Assembly: GCA_012963185.1 (NCBI GenBank)
Contig: DTWD01000134.1
Coordinates: 1 to 7,014 of the forward strand
From: Acidobacteriota bacterium
GTDB lineage: Bacteria; Acidobacteriota; Vicinamibacteria; Vicinamibacterales; UBA8438
Reading direction: 5' to 3'
Length of the DNA stretch: 7,014 nucleotides
The notes under the pieces are model-generated. The model saw only the letters and a program-made list of their open reading frames with translations, did no database searches and was not told the origin of the DNA. Both the position numbers and the translations under genes were made by a program. How positions within the stretch are numbered: position 1 is the stretch's first letter; every line of letters starts with the position of its first letter. Below, in pieces: positions 6,649-7,014 of this stretch.

Positions 6649-7014
6649 TATCTCCGGTCTCGCTGACAGTAGAAGATCCCGGATTGCTAACTACTCTGCA
6701 AGATTTAGGTCGTTGGGGAGCGCAGCATCACGGCGTTTCGGTCTCTGGTGCAATGGATAGGCTGTCCTTAAGGTTAGCAAATAGATTGGTTGGGAACCGT
6801 GATCAGACTGCCGCACTTGAGGTCACGCTGGCAGGCCCGACGATTCGCTTCAATAGGGAAAGTCAAGTTGCGGTGTCTGGAGCAGAATTCATACTCCGGC
6901 TCGATGAGTATGAGGTCTCTTCGGAGACCCTATTATCGATTGGCAGTGGCCAGTGCCTGATGTTTGGACGACGATTAAGTGGAGCAAGAGCGTATATCGC
7001 AGTCGCGGGCGGTG
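6645..7014 (+). CDS. pxpC: 5-oxoprolinase subunit PxpC (biotin-dependent-carboxylase-like family), N-terminal part
   Basis: This is the partner subunit of PxpB, related to the KipA / allophanate-hydrolase subunit 2 family. The first 123 residues are present before the window ends; full proteins are about 300 or more. Family signatures seen are VEDPGLLTTLQDLGR (9-23), GVSVSGAMDRLSLRLANRLVG (from residue 30), ALEVTLAGPTIRF (57-69), VAVSGAEF (75-82) and LSGARAYIAVAGG at the edge. The start is GTG at 6645, which overlaps the pxpB stop by four bases (GTGA) and has the purine run AAGAGAG six bases upstream. This is the best ribosome site in the operon. The gene is not broken; it simply runs off the window. 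Confidence 0.92.
   Translation, partial: MISPVSLTVEDPGLLTTLQDLGRWGAQHHGVSVSGAMDRLSLRLANRLVGNRDQTAALEVTLAGPTIRFNRESQVAVSGAEFILRLDEYEVSSETLLSIGSGQCLMFGRRLSGARAYIAVAGG

Larger units (their letters stand above)
2511..7014 (+). other. Operon nagZ-ldcA-mpl-pxpB-pxpC: murein peptide recycling plus 5-oxoproline salvage
   Basis: Five same-strand genes are joined with no intergenic sequence: nagZ/ldcA abut, ldcA/mpl overlap by four bases, mpl/pxpB by one (or four), pxpB/pxpC by four. No terminator-like hairpin lies between any pair. Gene order follows the recycling reaction order for the first three genes. A single promoter upstream of nagZ is expected. The operon continues beyond the right edge, where pxpA is a likely but unseen member. 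Confidence 0.85.

Overview
The window looks like ordinary chromosomal DNA from a Gram-negative bacterium. Base composition is roughly balanced and no mobile elements, RNA genes or CRISPR are visible. The gene style suggests Acidobacteriota, close to Vicinamibacteria. This rests on the RodZ-like protein with a C-terminal DUF4115-type domain, the Mpl ligase, and the wording of the NagZ and LdcA proteins. It is an inference from recalled family resemblance, not from a search.

Layout: positions 1-229 hold the edge of an unidentified neighbour at most, plus short repeats and a palindrome that may control the next gene. A RodZ-like membrane-anchored helix-turn-helix protein follows (245-1021, +). 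It converges on a leftward pair made of a GHMP-superfamily sugar kinase (1398-2411, -) and a small basic protein of unknown function (1040-1315, -). A short divergent control region (about 2412-2510) separates this pair from a rightward operon: nagZ (2511-3605), ldcA (3606-4529), mpl (4526-5941), pxpB (5941-6648) and pxpC (6645 to beyond the window end). Every junction in that operon abuts or overlaps by 1-4 bases, so the five genes are almost certainly co-transcribed and probably translationally coupled.

How the genes work together: NagZ removes GlcNAc from imported muropeptides. LdcA trims the terminal D-Ala from the stem tetrapeptide. Mpl joins the resulting tripeptide to UDP-MurNAc, returning it to wall synthesis. 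This is the cytosolic murein-recycling pathway in gene order. The last two genes encode two of the three subunits of the prokaryotic 5-oxoprolinase PxpABC, so the operon also salvages 5-oxoproline to glutamate. The divergent GHMP kinase has no assignable substrate. Its position makes a sugar released by wall turnover a possible substrate, but this is speculation. The RodZ-like protein fits a general cell-wall or cell-shape theme.

No clearly undescribed system is visible. The most unusual points are the coupling of 5-oxoprolinase to murein recycling, the GHMP kinase next to nagZ with an apparent TTG start, and a self-complementary -10-like element between the two divergent units.
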